From Posidoniimonas corsicana (lineage in GTDB: Bacteria; Planctomycetota; Planctomycetia; Pirellulales; Lacipirellulaceae): a stretch of 64,000 nt of DNA. Positions 1 to 8,331 of the stretch are shown piece by piece. The notes below the pieces were generated by a model that searched no databases, was not told the DNA's origin, and saw only the letters and a program-made list of their open reading frames with translations. The position numbers and the translations under genes were made by a program. The stretch spans positions 3,947,156 to 4,011,155 of the forward strand of contig NZ_SIHJ01000001.1 of NCBI RefSeq assembly GCF_007859765.1. The letters are read 5' to 3'. Positions within the stretch are counted from its first letter, which is position 1. Every line of letters starts with the position of its first letter.

Positions 1-999
1 CGGATCTCCGGCCTGGTGCCTGCCGTCGATGACAGCTACGAGCACGAACCTGAGAAGCGCACCCGCCGGCAGCTGACCGAGGCGGTGCTGTCTCGCACCT
101 CACCGATCATCGGGTCGACCGTGCGGGACGCCAACTTCCGCGAGCGCTACAACGCGGCCATCGTCGCGGTGCACCGAAACGGCGAACGCCTGACTAACAA
201 GATTGGCAACATCCGCCTAGAGCCCGGCGACACCCTGCTCCTGCAGACCCGCAACGACTTTGTGGAGCAGCACCGCAACAACCGCGAGTTCTACCTGGTG
301 AGCCAGATCGACGGGTCGTCCGCCCGCCGGCACGACCGCGCCCTGATCGCCGTCGGGCTGTTCCTGCTGCTGATCGCGTGGCTGATGACCATTGCGTTGG
401 CCGGCGGGCCGACTCATCTGGGGCCCGTGCCGATCGGCAACCTGCTGGGCAACGACCCGAAGCCGGTCGCGGCGGTGACTGTCGTGCTGGCGATGATCCT
501 GTTCCGCTGCCTGTCGAGTTCGCAGGCACGGTCGGCAATCGACCTGCAGGTGCTCATGACGATCGCCGCCGCCATCGGCCTGGGGCAGGGGATCGAGAAG
601 AGCGGCGCGGCCGACTGGATCGCCCAGGGCCTGATCGGGCTGACCCAGGCGTCGCCGCTGCCGCCCGCCGCGGTGCCGTTCGCGCTGCTCGTGACCGTGT
701 ACCTTGTGTCGATGGTGTTCACCGAGGCGATTACCAACGTGGCGGTCGCGTCGATCATGATCCCGCTGTCCATCAGCGTCGCGGCCGCCGGCGGTCTGAA
801 CCCGCGGCCGTTCATCATGGCGGTCGCGATCGCCGCTTCGCTGAGTTTCGCCACCCCCATCGGCTACCAGACCAACCTGATGGTCATGGGCCCGGGCGGC
901 TACCACCCCCGCGACTACCTGCGGGTCGGCGGCCCGCTGACGCTGCTCTGCGCGGTGGTTGCGCTCACGCTAATCCCCCTGATCTGGCCGCTTACCTGA
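1..999 (+). CDS. SLC13-family permease with RCK_C domain, 3' part
   Basis: The reading frame is open from the first base of the window (the first in-frame codons read R-I-S-G-L-V-P), so this is the C-terminal part of a longer gene; a GTG at 16 is probably internal. The first 100 or so residues look like a TrkA C-terminal (RCK_C) ligand-binding domain: a run ending in 'LEPGDTLLLQ' is the usual final strand. They are followed by about six hydrophobic helices with the SLC13/DASS-like segment 'VFTEAITNVAVASIMIP' and a glycine-rich end 'TPIGYQTNLMVMGPGGY'. The family carries sodium-driven divalent anion uptake (sulfate, dicarboxylate) in the inner membrane, and this RCK_C-containing architecture is a common subgroup. 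The substrate cannot be read from this fragment. Confidence 0.85.
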   Translation, partial: RISGLVPAVDDSYEHEPEKRTRRQLTEAVLSRTSPIIGSTVRDANFRERYNAAIVAVHRNGERLTNKIGNIRLEPGDTLLLQTRNDFVEQHRNNREFYLVSQIDGSSARRHDRALIAVGLFLLLIAWLMTIALAGGPTHLGPVPIGNLLGNDPKPVAAVTVVLAMILFRCLSSSQARSAIDLQVLMTIAAAIGLGQGIEKSGAADWIAQGLIGLTQASPLPPAAVPFALLVTVYLVSMVFTEAITNVAVASIMIPLSISVAAAGGLNPRPFIMAVAIAASLSFATPIGYQTNLMVMGPGGYHPRDYLRVGGPLTLLCAVVALTLIPLIWPLT

Positions 1000-1155
1000 C
1001 CGGCCCGCCAGCGACAGCAGGCCCAAACCGGCCTTGCCGGCGAACGAAGCCAGGGCGATCATCGTACACGTAGGGGCCCAGGCCGCCGGAGGCTCCCGGT
1101 CCGCTGGGACCACCCAGTTTCACTCCTTAACACTTGCTTCTATCCAACCGATCCC

Positions 1156-2343
1156 ATGCACCTGTTCAGGAACCGTTCAACACTCACGTGTGTCCTCTGC
1201 ATGCTGGTCGGCGCCGTTGTGGGCGCCGCGCTGATGGCGGGCCTGGTTGACCTGCCGGCGATGGAATCCACGGCCTTCGCCCAGCCCGCCGCTCCCAATC
1301 AGGCTTCGCCCTACGCGGTGGCGCCCGCCGGCGCGCCGGCCGACCGGGCGCCGATCAACCTGACCCCTGAGGAGCTGGCCAACATCCGCGTGTACGAGGT
1401 CGCTCAGCGGGCCGTGGTGAACATCACCACCAGCACGCTCCAGGCGGACATGTTCTTCCGTGTGCAGCACGGGAAGGGCTCCGGATCGGGATCCATCATC
1501 GACCGCCAGGGCCACATCCTCACCAACAACCACGTCATCGAGGACGCCCAGGAGATCCAGGTCACGCTGTTCAACGGAGAGACCTATGACGCCCAGCTCA
1601 TCGGCGCCGACTCCGAGTACGACATGGCCGTGCTCAAGATCGACGCCCCCGCCGACCGGCTGTCGCCGATCGAGATGGGCGAGTCCGACACCCTCCGCGT
1701 AGGGCAGAAGGCGTACGCCGTGGGCAACCCGTTCGGGCTCGAGGGCACGCTCACCACCGGCATCATCTCGAGCCTCAACCGCTCGCTCCCCAGCCGCGTT
1801 CGCAACCGTACGATGACCTCCATGATCCAGACCGACGCCGCGATGAACCCCGGAAACTCCGGCGGCCCGCTGCTGGACACCAGCGCGCGGATGATCGGCA
1901 TGAACGTGGCAATCGCGTCGAAGATCGGGCAGAACTCCGGCGTCGGCTTCGCCATCCCGGTGAACCGGGTGCGGCGGTTCCTGCCCGATCTCATCGAGCA
2001 CGGCAAGGTCGTCCGTCCTGATCACGGCATCATCGAACTCGCGGTGACTCCCAATGGCCTGACCATCGCTCGCGTGAGGCCCGACGGCCCCGCCGACCGC
2101 GCCGGGCTGCGCGGCTTCCGCATCGTCCGCCGCGAGCGCCGGCAGGGCGCGGTGCGCTACATCGACACCCGCATCGACCGCTCGTACGCGGACAGCATCG
2201 TCTCGATCGACGGCACGCCGGTGCGGACCGCTCAGGAGTTTCTCTCCATCGTCGACCGCTGCTCGCCCGGCCAGGAGGTGACCGTGACGGTGATTCGCGA
2301 GGGCCGCCGCCAGGACGTCCAGCTGCGGCTGGGCGCAACCTAG
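1156..2343 (+). CDS. HtrA/DegP-like S1C serine protease with one PDZ domain
   Basis: 395 residues. A hydrophobic N-terminal segment (about 8-32) acts as a signal peptide or anchor, then a Pro/Ala-rich linker, a trypsin-like domain (about 80-275) and one PDZ domain (about 280-393). The catalytic triad is complete: His126 in 'TNNHVIED', Asp156 in 'EYDMAVLKID' and Ser235 in 'NPGNSGGPLL'. These proteins degrade or refold damaged proteins in the periplasm. The PDZ contains an insertion ('RIVRRERRQGAVRYIDTRIDRS') before 'DSIVSIDGTPVRTAQEF', longer than the usual loop. The gene stands alone, with 156 bases between it and the upstream permease. Confidence 0.9.
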   Translation: MHLFRNRSTLTCVLCMLVGAVVGAALMAGLVDLPAMESTAFAQPAAPNQASPYAVAPAGAPADRAPINLTPEELANIRVYEVAQRAVVNITTSTLQADMFFRVQHGKGSGSGSIIDRQGHILTNNHVIEDAQEIQVTLFNGETYDAQLIGADSEYDMAVLKIDAPADRLSPIEMGESDTLRVGQKAYAVGNPFGLEGTLTTGIISSLNRSLPSRVRNRTMTSMIQTDAAMNPGNSGGPLLDTSARMIGMNVAIASKIGQNSGVGFAIPVNRVRRFLPDLIEHGKVVRPDHGIIELAVTPNGLTIARVRPDGPADRAGLRGFRIVRRERRQGAVRYIDTRIDRSYADSIVSIDGTPVRTAQEFLSIVDRCSPGQEVTVTVIREGRRQDVQLRLGAT

Positions 2344-2849
2344 CCAGCCCACGCGTCCCGCCCAGCTTCACCAAACGCCGGTGAGGATAGCCGCGGGCGC
2401 AAAAAATCTTGTCCCAGCCTGGGGGGCGGACGCGGCCCGCCGGCCGCTTCGCACAACCCCTTGGAGCCTCTGGGGTTACCGGCCGCGTGCGAGACGCTGC
2501 CCGTGCGTGCTCGCCCCGATTGGCCTTGACCCATTCTGCGAAATCGGCATTCCGAACCCACTCCGCCCCCTTGTGCTGACCCGGTGGTCCGGTAGATTCC
2601 CAACCCTGATACGCATCGCACCTCGTTGATTCGCACCTATTGAGGCCGTCGCCCTGGCGGCCCCGCCGGCACCATCCCACCTGTTCGGCCGCTCGGTCAC
2701 GCAAGGACGTCGCTTGGACGCTCACGATCGCGTGCCCCGGCCATCCCCCGTCGCGTTCCGCACAGGCGCCGCCCTTCCCTTTGCCGGATGGACGCGTGTC
2801 GAGCTTCGGCGCCGCCGCTGCAGACCGACAAAAAAAGGAGTATTCGAAG
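2344..2849. other. 506-base intergenic region and leader
   Basis: No convincing gene: open frames here have no family-like content and poor starts. The only signals seen are a possible promoter near 2571-2598 and a strong ribosome-binding site at 2831-2840 for the following gene. If that promoter is used, the transcript has a leader of about 245 bases. Confidence 0.4.
2571..2598 (+). promoter_or_regulatory. Possible sigma70-type promoter
   Basis: TTGTGC (2571-2576), 16-base spacer, TAGATT (2593-2598). Orientation fits the thioredoxin-fold gene at 2850. Judged by eye only. Confidence 0.3.
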
Positions 2850-3353
2850 ATGCTTACGAGCTTGATTACCTTGGCGATCGCTTCGGCGGTTGCTTCGCCC
2901 GTCGCCGACGCCCCGAAGTGGGAGTCCGACTACGGCAAGGCCCTTGAGCAGGTCCGCTCGGACGACCGTCCGCTGCTGGTGGTGCTCGACAAGCCCGGTG
3001 AAGAAGTTGACGCGAAGCTGCTGTCCGCCAAGGACGACAAGACCCTGCAGAAGTACGACCTGTGCCGCATCGACGCGAGCACCGAGTACGGCAAGAAGGT
3101 CGCCGCGGCGTTCAACGCCAAGACCTTCCCGCACGTTGCGTTCGTCGACAAGACCGGCGAGGTCGTGCTCCACACGCACAAGGGCAAGATCAGCAAGGAC
3201 GCGTGGAACGCGTCGCTGACCAAGTACCAAACCGGCGCCCAGCCGGAGCGTCACGTGGTGCTCCGCCCCGCCAGCGAGGCCCAGCCCGTTATGCAGTACG
3301 AGCCCGTGTACCGCGACAACTCCTACTGCCCCAGCTGCCAGAAGGGCTTCTAA
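2850..3353 (+). CDS. Secreted thioredoxin-fold protein with C-terminal CPSC
   Basis: 167 residues from the ATG at 2850, chosen because AAAAAAGGAG (2831-2840) sits 9 bases upstream and the protein then opens with a signal-like stretch 'MLTSLITLAIASAVASPVADA'. The frame extends upstream to 2640 but that part is not protein-like. The body resembles thioredoxin-fold proteins: 'RPLLVVLDKPGEE', then 'FNAKTFPHVAFVDKTGEVVLHTHKG', with the cis-proline-like 'TFPH'. The usual CxxC after the first strand is missing; the only CxxC is at the very C terminus ('YCPSCQKGF'). It is likely periplasmic; whether it is redox-active is uncertain. An intrinsic terminator follows at 3388. Confidence 0.8.
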   Translation: MLTSLITLAIASAVASPVADAPKWESDYGKALEQVRSDDRPLLVVLDKPGEEVDAKLLSAKDDKTLQKYDLCRIDASTEYGKKVAAAFNAKTFPHVAFVDKTGEVVLHTHKGKISKDAWNASLTKYQTGAQPERHVVLRPASEAQPVMQYEPVYRDNSYCPSCQKGF

Positions 3354-3387
3354 CGAAGCGCTCCTAGCTGGACAGAGCTAAAGCTTA

Positions 3388-3422
3388 GGCGGCCCGCATT
3401 GATGCGGGCCGCCTTTGTTTTT
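3388..3422 (+). terminator. Intrinsic terminator
   Basis: Perfect 12-base stem GGCGGCCCGCAT / ATGCGGGCCGCC with a 2-base loop, followed by TTTGTTTTT. It ends the thioredoxin-fold transcript. Confidence 0.9.
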
Positions 3423-3815
3423 GGCCCGTCTCATTTCTACGGGGAGTATTGGCTGCGTCGTTCTGTCCAGAAACACGCGCGAAGGGGACAAAACTCGGGG
3501 ACTATTTCTCCCCTGATTTGCTGTAAGTGCTTTTCAATTAAACCGTTGCGTCAAGTGCGCCCGAACAAGCCGGTGGGGTTTTGTCCGTTTTCAAGCGCGC
3601 GAATCGGACAGTCCTCCCCTGCGAACGACTCCGATCTCAACGCACACCGTGGCGCCCGCTGCCCAACAGCCTGCGCGGTAATATGGGCGCACGAACACTC
3701 CCATTAGATCGCGCGGCGCGGCCGTTTTCCACGACGATCTGCGCGGCAACAGCGGAGAGCAGGCGGCGTGAACGGCCCGCTCGCCCGTGAGGTAACGCTC
3801 GGCCACAACCGGCTG
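3423..3815. other. 393-base intergenic region with hairpin module
   Basis: No gene supported. It contains the first copy of a two-hairpin repeat module (3460-3610). The rest shows no clear promoter or RNA. Confidence 0.5.
3460..3610. repeat. Hairpin repeat module, copy A
   Basis: First hairpin: GTTCTGTCC (3460-3468), 17-base loop, GGACAAAAC (3486-3494). Second, degenerate hairpin: GTTTTGTCC (3578-3586), then GGACA at 3606-3610. The first hairpin and about 20 bases after it match copy B (37892-38055) closely, and the two hairpins start 118 bases apart in both copies. Confidence 0.75.
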
Positions 3816-4835
3816 TTAGCGTTCCAACCCCGGGGCGATGTCGAGGTCGAGCGGCGCGAACTTGCCGGCGCGGAACCGTTCGACGGCGATCGCGCCCATC
3901 ACGGCGTTGTCGGTGCAGAGCGACAACGGCGGCACGTGCAGCCGCCAGCCGCACCGCGCGGCGTCCTCTTCCAGCCGGGCGCGAAACGGCCCGTTGGCGG
4001 CCACGCCGCCGCCGACGCACATCGTGTCGAATCCCGTCTGCCGCATCGCCTGCTCCGCCTTGCCGGCCAGGCAGTCGATCACCGCCGCCTGGAAGGAGGC
4101 CGCCACGTCGGCCACCTCTTGTTCGGTCAACTCGACCGGCTGGGCGTCGTCGAGCTTGCCCGGTCCGATGAGCTGGTACCGCACGGCTGTCTTCAGACCG
4201 CTGAAGCTGAACGCCAGCCGGTCGTCCTTCAGCATCGGCCGCGGGAAGCGGTGCCGCTTGGGGTCGCCCCGCTCGGCGGCCTTCTGGATCGAGGGCCCGC
4301 CCGGGTAAGGCAGCCCCAGCAGGCTGGCGACCTTGTCGAACGCCTCGCCGGCGGCGTCGTCGATGGTGGCGCCCAGCAGCGTGAAGTCGGTCGGGCCATC
4401 GCAGCGGTAGAGGTTCGAGTGCCCGCCGCTTACAATCATGCCGACGCACGGGAACACGTCCTCGCCGGCGGCCATGCGGCACGCGTAGACGTGCGCCTGC
4501 AGGTGGTTGATCGCGACCAGCGGCAGCCCGGTGGCGGCGCACAGCGTCTTGGCCGCCACCAGCCCGACCAGCAGCGACCCCGACAGCCCCGGCGTATTGG
4601 CCACGGCGATGGCGTCCAGGTCCGTCAGCCCGAGTCCGGCCCGCTCGAGCGTCTGATCAATCACCGGCAGGATCCGCTCCACGTGGGCCCGGGACGCGAT
4701 CTCCGGCACGACGCCGCCGAAGCGCTCGTGCAGGTTCTCCTGCGAGGCCACCATCGAGGAGAGCACCTCCAGCTCGCCGGTCACGACAGCCGCGGCGGTC
4801 TCGTCGCAGGTGGTCTCGATGCACAGCAGCTTCAT
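3816..4835 (-). CDS. tsaD: tRNA N6-adenosine threonylcarbamoyltransferase TsaD
   Basis: 339 residues from the ATG at 4835 ('MKLLCIETTCDETAAAVV'), the family's standard N terminus; in-frame sequence upstream is arginine-rich and overlaps the previous gene, so it is not used. TsaD transfers threonylcarbamoyl from the TsaC product to A37 of ANN-decoding tRNAs in the cytoplasm. The metal-binding pair is His111 and His115 ('NHLQAH'), where most homologues have 'HLEGH'; 'SGGHSNLY' and 'DDAAGEAFDKVA' are the other family motifs. The start overlaps the stop of the upstream S41 protease gene as ATGA, which suggests translational coupling. Confidence 0.97.
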   Translation of the reverse strand: MKLLCIETTCDETAAAVVTGELEVLSSMVASQENLHERFGGVVPEIASRAHVERILPVIDQTLERAGLGLTDLDAIAVANTPGLSGSLLVGLVAAKTLCAATGLPLVAINHLQAHVYACRMAAGEDVFPCVGMIVSGGHSNLYRCDGPTDFTLLGATIDDAAGEAFDKVASLLGLPYPGGPSIQKAAERGDPKRHRFPRPMLKDDRLAFSFSGLKTAVRYQLIGPGKLDDAQPVELTEQEVADVAASFQAAVIDCLAGKAEQAMRQTGFDTMCVGGGVAANGPFRARLEEDAARCGWRLHVPPLSLCTDNAVMGAIAVERFRAGKFAPLDLDIAPGLER

Positions 4836-6094
4836 GGTTCGGCTTTCTTCGCGGCGGTGGTCAGCAGTTCGACGGCCAGCTCGAGTTGTCGATCGGCGAC
4901 GGGCGAAGCGGCGTCCTCGCCCCACGACGCGAGCAGCCGCCGGGCCTCGTCGGCGGTCAGCGCCAGCGCGCCATCCTCGCTGGGCGACACGCCCCACTCG
5001 TCGGCCTCGCTCGATTCGGCGAAGCGGTGGATCGAGCCGCCGCTGGGACGCCGGTAGGCGGCGGTGGTGAGTTTCAGCCCACTGCGTCCGGAGTCTAGCG
5101 GCACCAGGCTCTGCACGCTCCCTTTGCCGAAGGTCCGCTCTCCGACAACGAGTGCGCGGTCGTGGTCCTGCAGCGCCGCGGCGACGACCTCGCTCGCGCT
5201 GGCGCTGTAGCGGTTGACGAGCACCACAACCGGCAGCCCCTCGGCGACCACGCCGCCGGTGGCGTTGATCACCCGGGGGTCGCCATGGCGGCCGACAATC
5301 GAAACGATCACGCCCGCGTCAAGCAGCAGGTCCGCCACGTCGACCGCGGCCTCCAGCAACCCGCCCGGATTGAACCGCAGGTCCAGCACCAGGGCCCGGG
5401 CGCCTTCGCCGGTGAGACGGTCGATGGCGGCCCGCAGCTCGGCGGCCGTGTTGGCCGTGAACGAAACGATACGCGCGTAGCCAACACCGCCCTCGAGAAC
5501 CCGAACACCGGTCACGGTCGGGGTGGTGAGCCGCTTGGCGGTCAACTCGACCCGCCGCGGCTGGGAGGAGGCGTCGGCCCGCAGCAGCAGCGCCACGCCG
5601 GCGGCGTCGCCCCGCGTCAGCTCGTCCGCCTGGGTCAGGGTCATCCGCTCGGTCGGAGCGCCCCCGATCTCCAGGACCTGCTCGCCCGGTTGCACGCCGG
5701 CCTTCTCGGCGGGCGACCCCGGACGCACGCCGAGCACCACCATGCGGCCCTCTTCGATCGCGAACTCGACGCCGGTGGTGGGCCGGGCCGCCTCGGCCAG
5801 CTGCTTGAGCCGCTCGAAATCTTCGGCCGGCAGGTACGAGGAGTACGGGTCGAGCTCGCTGAGCATCCCCCGCAGCGCGGCCCGGAACAGGCGTTCGCGG
5901 TCGATTGGCTCGGCAAAGTTGACCTCGATCTGCGTCACCACCTCCGCCAGCTCGCCGTAGCGGCGGAGGTAGTCGTCGCGGTCGGCGGGGTCCACTCCGG
6001 CGGGCGCGTCCTCCGCGGCGTAGCCGACGGGGCAGAGCAGCGTCGCGACCAGCAGGGCGGAGGTAATCGGCGACGGGCGGCGGGCGGCGGGCAT
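4832..6094 (-). CDS. S41-family C-terminal processing peptidase
   Basis: 420 residues. Signal-like N terminus ('ITSALLVATLLCPVGYAAED'), a helical region, a PDZ domain (about 105-190, 'GVRPGSPAEKAGVQPGEQVLEIGG') and the tail-specific protease domain. The Ser/Lys dyad is visible: serine in 'RYSASASEVVAAAL' near residue 298 and lysine in 'TFGKGSVQSLVPL' near 323. Ctp enzymes trim or degrade periplasmic proteins at the C terminus. The stop overlaps the tsaD start by four bases, so the two are probably one transcript although the functions are unrelated. Confidence 0.93.
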   Translation of the reverse strand: MPAARRPSPITSALLVATLLCPVGYAAEDAPAGVDPADRDDYLRRYGELAEVVTQIEVNFAEPIDRERLFRAALRGMLSELDPYSSYLPAEDFERLKQLAEAARPTTGVEFAIEEGRMVVLGVRPGSPAEKAGVQPGEQVLEIGGAPTERMTLTQADELTRGDAAGVALLLRADASSQPRRVELTAKRLTTPTVTGVRVLEGGVGYARIVSFTANTAAELRAAIDRLTGEGARALVLDLRFNPGGLLEAAVDVADLLLDAGVIVSIVGRHGDPRVINATGGVVAEGLPVVVLVNRYSASASEVVAAALQDHDRALVVGERTFGKGSVQSLVPLDSGRSGLKLTTAAYRRPSGGSIHRFAESSEADEWGVSPSEDGALALTADEARRLLASWGEDAASPVADRQLELAVELLTTAAKKAEP

Positions 6095-6145
6095 GCCTGA
6101 CAGTCTAAGCCATCGGGCCCGCGAAGGAAGGCGCCCGCCCCGCGA

Positions 6146-7225
6146 TCAATAGTCGTACCAGATGCCCAGGCCGAGCTGTTCCTCGGAGTGGTTGAGGAAC
6201 TGGTACTGGGTGCTCTTGCCGTTCATGTAGTGCAGGCCAACCCGCATGGTGTTGCCGCTGCAGTTGCGCCACAGCCAGCCGAACTGGGTGGTCCAGTCGC
6301 CGCTGTAGTCGAGCTCCTCACGCAGGTGCGCGTTGGTGGCGAAGAACGGCGTGCCGTGGAACCCGGTCGGCCCGGCCTGCGAGTACTCGAGGCCGAACTG
6401 GAACTCCCACGGCTCGGCGCCGCCGGCCGTGAAGAACGCGTAGTCCACCTCGCCGTACAGCCGCCAGTTGGGCGTCGGGTTGTACGACACGCCCAGCATG
6501 ATGGCGTCCCGCACGTAGTTGAGCCGCGTGGCGGACGGGTTGCGGGCCAGGAACTCGTCGCCCAGGTGCGAGCTGAGGTGGTAGTAGCCGGTCTTGTACT
6601 GCACGTTGCCGGCGCCGTAGGTGAGCGGGATGCCGAAGCGGAAGTCGGACGCCTCGACGTCGCGTTCCTCGTCGATGTTGAGCCGCACCAGCGCGGCGCC
6701 CTCGATGTCAAGCTGCCAGCCCTGGGGCCGCAGCGAGTTGGTGTCGCCATAGCGGATCAGGCCTCGGCGTCCGCCGACCGTGGCGTCCCACAGCACCTGG
6801 CCCCGTTCCTGGGACCCCGACACGTTGAGGAACTTGGTGCCGATCCGCGGCTCACGCGGCCCGGCCAGGTAGGAGTGCCAGATCAGCGAGTCGGGCAGGC
6901 ACTGCCACGACCAGTACCCGCCGCCGCGGCCGTAGTGCGACGGCTGGCAGGAGCCGTAGCTGTCGTAGCAGAGGTCGCTCGCCAGCACCACGTCCGCCAG
7001 GTCCTGCTCCGGCGGCAGCATCTGCTGCGCGACGCGGGGCGCGTCGTCCACGCTGATGAAATCCGAAAGCTCAATCGGATCGGCGCCGCCGCCCGGCTGG
7101 GCGTAGGCGGTGCTCTGCAGGAACGGGTCCGCAGGCGGTACGCCGACCGCTCCGCCCGCCACGCCCCCCACCAGCGCAAGGGCCAGCAGGGTCCGTGAGA
7201 CCGAGGATGTATGAGCGTACCACAT
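6146..7225 (-). CDS. DUF1207 family protein, probably outer membrane
   Basis: 359 residues from the ATG at 7225 ('MWYAHTSSVSRTLLALALVGG'), chosen because it opens a signal peptide ending near 'TAYAQP'; the frame runs on upstream to 7321 with low-complexity residues. The body is rich in aromatic residues and alternating beta-strand patterns ('GWQLDIEGAALVRLNI', 'WRLYGEVDYAFF', 'WEFQFGLEYSQ') and ends in tyrosine ('LGLGIWYDY'), as expected for an outer-membrane barrel. The segment 'LPDSLIWHSYLAGPREPRIG' is characteristic of DUF1207 proteins, which are common in planctomycetes. Function unknown. Confidence 0.8.
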   Translation of the reverse strand: MWYAHTSSVSRTLLALALVGGVAGGAVGVPPADPFLQSTAYAQPGGGADPIELSDFISVDDAPRVAQQMLPPEQDLADVVLASDLCYDSYGSCQPSHYGRGGGYWSWQCLPDSLIWHSYLAGPREPRIGTKFLNVSGSQERGQVLWDATVGGRRGLIRYGDTNSLRPQGWQLDIEGAALVRLNIDEERDVEASDFRFGIPLTYGAGNVQYKTGYYHLSSHLGDEFLARNPSATRLNYVRDAIMLGVSYNPTPNWRLYGEVDYAFFTAGGAEPWEFQFGLEYSQAGPTGFHGTPFFATNAHLREELDYSGDWTTQFGWLWRNCSGNTMRVGLHYMNGKSTQYQFLNHSEEQLGLGIWYDY

Positions 7226-7446
7226 GCGTCTTGGCAGCTGGGTTGGGACCCGCGGGGTTGTCGGTCGGTGCGGAGCGCGGGCGGGAGGCGGGGAACAGTA
7301 GCGGAATGCGCAGCGACCCAATAGTCCAATAGTCGGCGATCAAAGCCGCCGCACAATAGGCGATTTGGAGCCCCCGCGTCGACGCTAGCGTTGCTAGCGG
7401 CTAGAATGCCGCGGTCCGGTCATTCCCCTGCTCGCGAGGCGCGACT

Positions 7447-7746
7447 ATGGTGCTGATGGAACTGAGCGTGGTCCCGCTGGGCAAGGGCGAGAGCGTCAGC
7501 GCGTACGTCGCGCAGTGCGTGGCGCTGATCGACCAGTCGGGGCTGGACTACCAGCTCAACGCGATGGGCACGATCGTCGAGGGCGAGCTGCCGCGGGTGC
7601 TGTCGCTCGCCCAGCAGTGCGTGGAGCTCATGGCCCAGCACTCCGACCGCGTGACCGCCAGCATCAAGCTCGACTACCGCAAGGGCGCCAGCGGCCGCAT
7701 CGCGGCGAAGGTTGCTAGCGTGCAGGCGAAGCTCGACGGCAACTAA
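7447..7746 (+). CDS. MTH1187-type thiamine-binding protein
   Basis: 99 residues, the normal length for this small ferredoxin-like alpha/beta family (YqgV/MTH1187, formerly DUF77). Recognisable features are 'MELSVVPLGKGESVSAYVAQC', 'YQLNAMGTIVEGELPRVL' and 'DRVTASIKLDYRKGAS'. Family members bind thiamine or a related ligand as tetramers in the cytoplasm. It lies 47 bases upstream of the flavin reductase gene on the same strand and may be co-transcribed with it. Confidence 0.9.
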   Translation: MVLMELSVVPLGKGESVSAYVAQCVALIDQSGLDYQLNAMGTIVEGELPRVLSLAQQCVELMAQHSDRVTASIKLDYRKGASGRIAAKVASVQAKLDGN

Positions 7747-7793
7747 ACCAAACCCGGCCAACACGCCGCTTCACCGACTACGAAAGACCCACC

Positions 7794-8273
7794 ATGCCGC
7801 AACGCGAAGGCATCGACCGCATCATGGGCAAGCTGCCCAGCGGGATCTCTATCCTCACCGTCGGGACCGAGGACAAAGCGACCGGCATGCTCGCTAGCTG
7901 GGTCATGCAGGCGGGCTTCGAGCCGCCGATGGTGAGCGTCGCGATCAAGCAGGGCCGGTACGTGGCGGAGTGGATCACCGCGGGTCAGCCGTTCAACCTC
8001 AACCTCGTCGGCCAGTCGCAGGGCATCCACCTGAAGCACTTCGGCAAGGGCTTCGAGCCCGGCACCCCGGCGTTCGAGGGCGTGGACATCGTCACCTGCC
8101 CGCGGGGCGTGCCGATCCTCCGCAAGTCGCTCGGCCACCTGCAGTGCGAGCCCCGCACCCACGCCGACTCGGGCGACCACCGCATCTTTATCGCCGAGGT
8201 GATCCGCGGCGCGCTCTCCGACCAGGAGCTGGCGCCGATGGTGCACATCCGCAACAGCGGCAGCCACTACTAG
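7794..8273 (+). CDS. Flavin reductase family protein
   Basis: 159 residues, a split-barrel FMN-binding domain. Motifs: 'LPSGISILTVGTEDKATGMLASWVMQAGFEPPMVSVAI' (phosphate and isoalloxazine binding region) and 'GVDIVTCPRGVPILRKSLGHLQCE'. Family members use NAD(P)H to reduce free flavin for a partner enzyme or act as FMN-dependent oxidoreductases; no partner monooxygenase is nearby, so the role is open. Confidence 0.9.
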   Translation: MPQREGIDRIMGKLPSGISILTVGTEDKATGMLASWVMQAGFEPPMVSVAIKQGRYVAEWITAGQPFNLNLVGQSQGIHLKHFGKGFEPGTPAFEGVDIVTCPRGVPILRKSLGHLQCEPRTHADSGDHRIFIAEVIRGALSDQELAPMVHIRNSGSHY

Positions 8274-8331
8274 CGGCGCACGGCAACCGCCGGAATGGTC
8301 AAACCGTACCAGCCGACTGCTGCGACGACAG

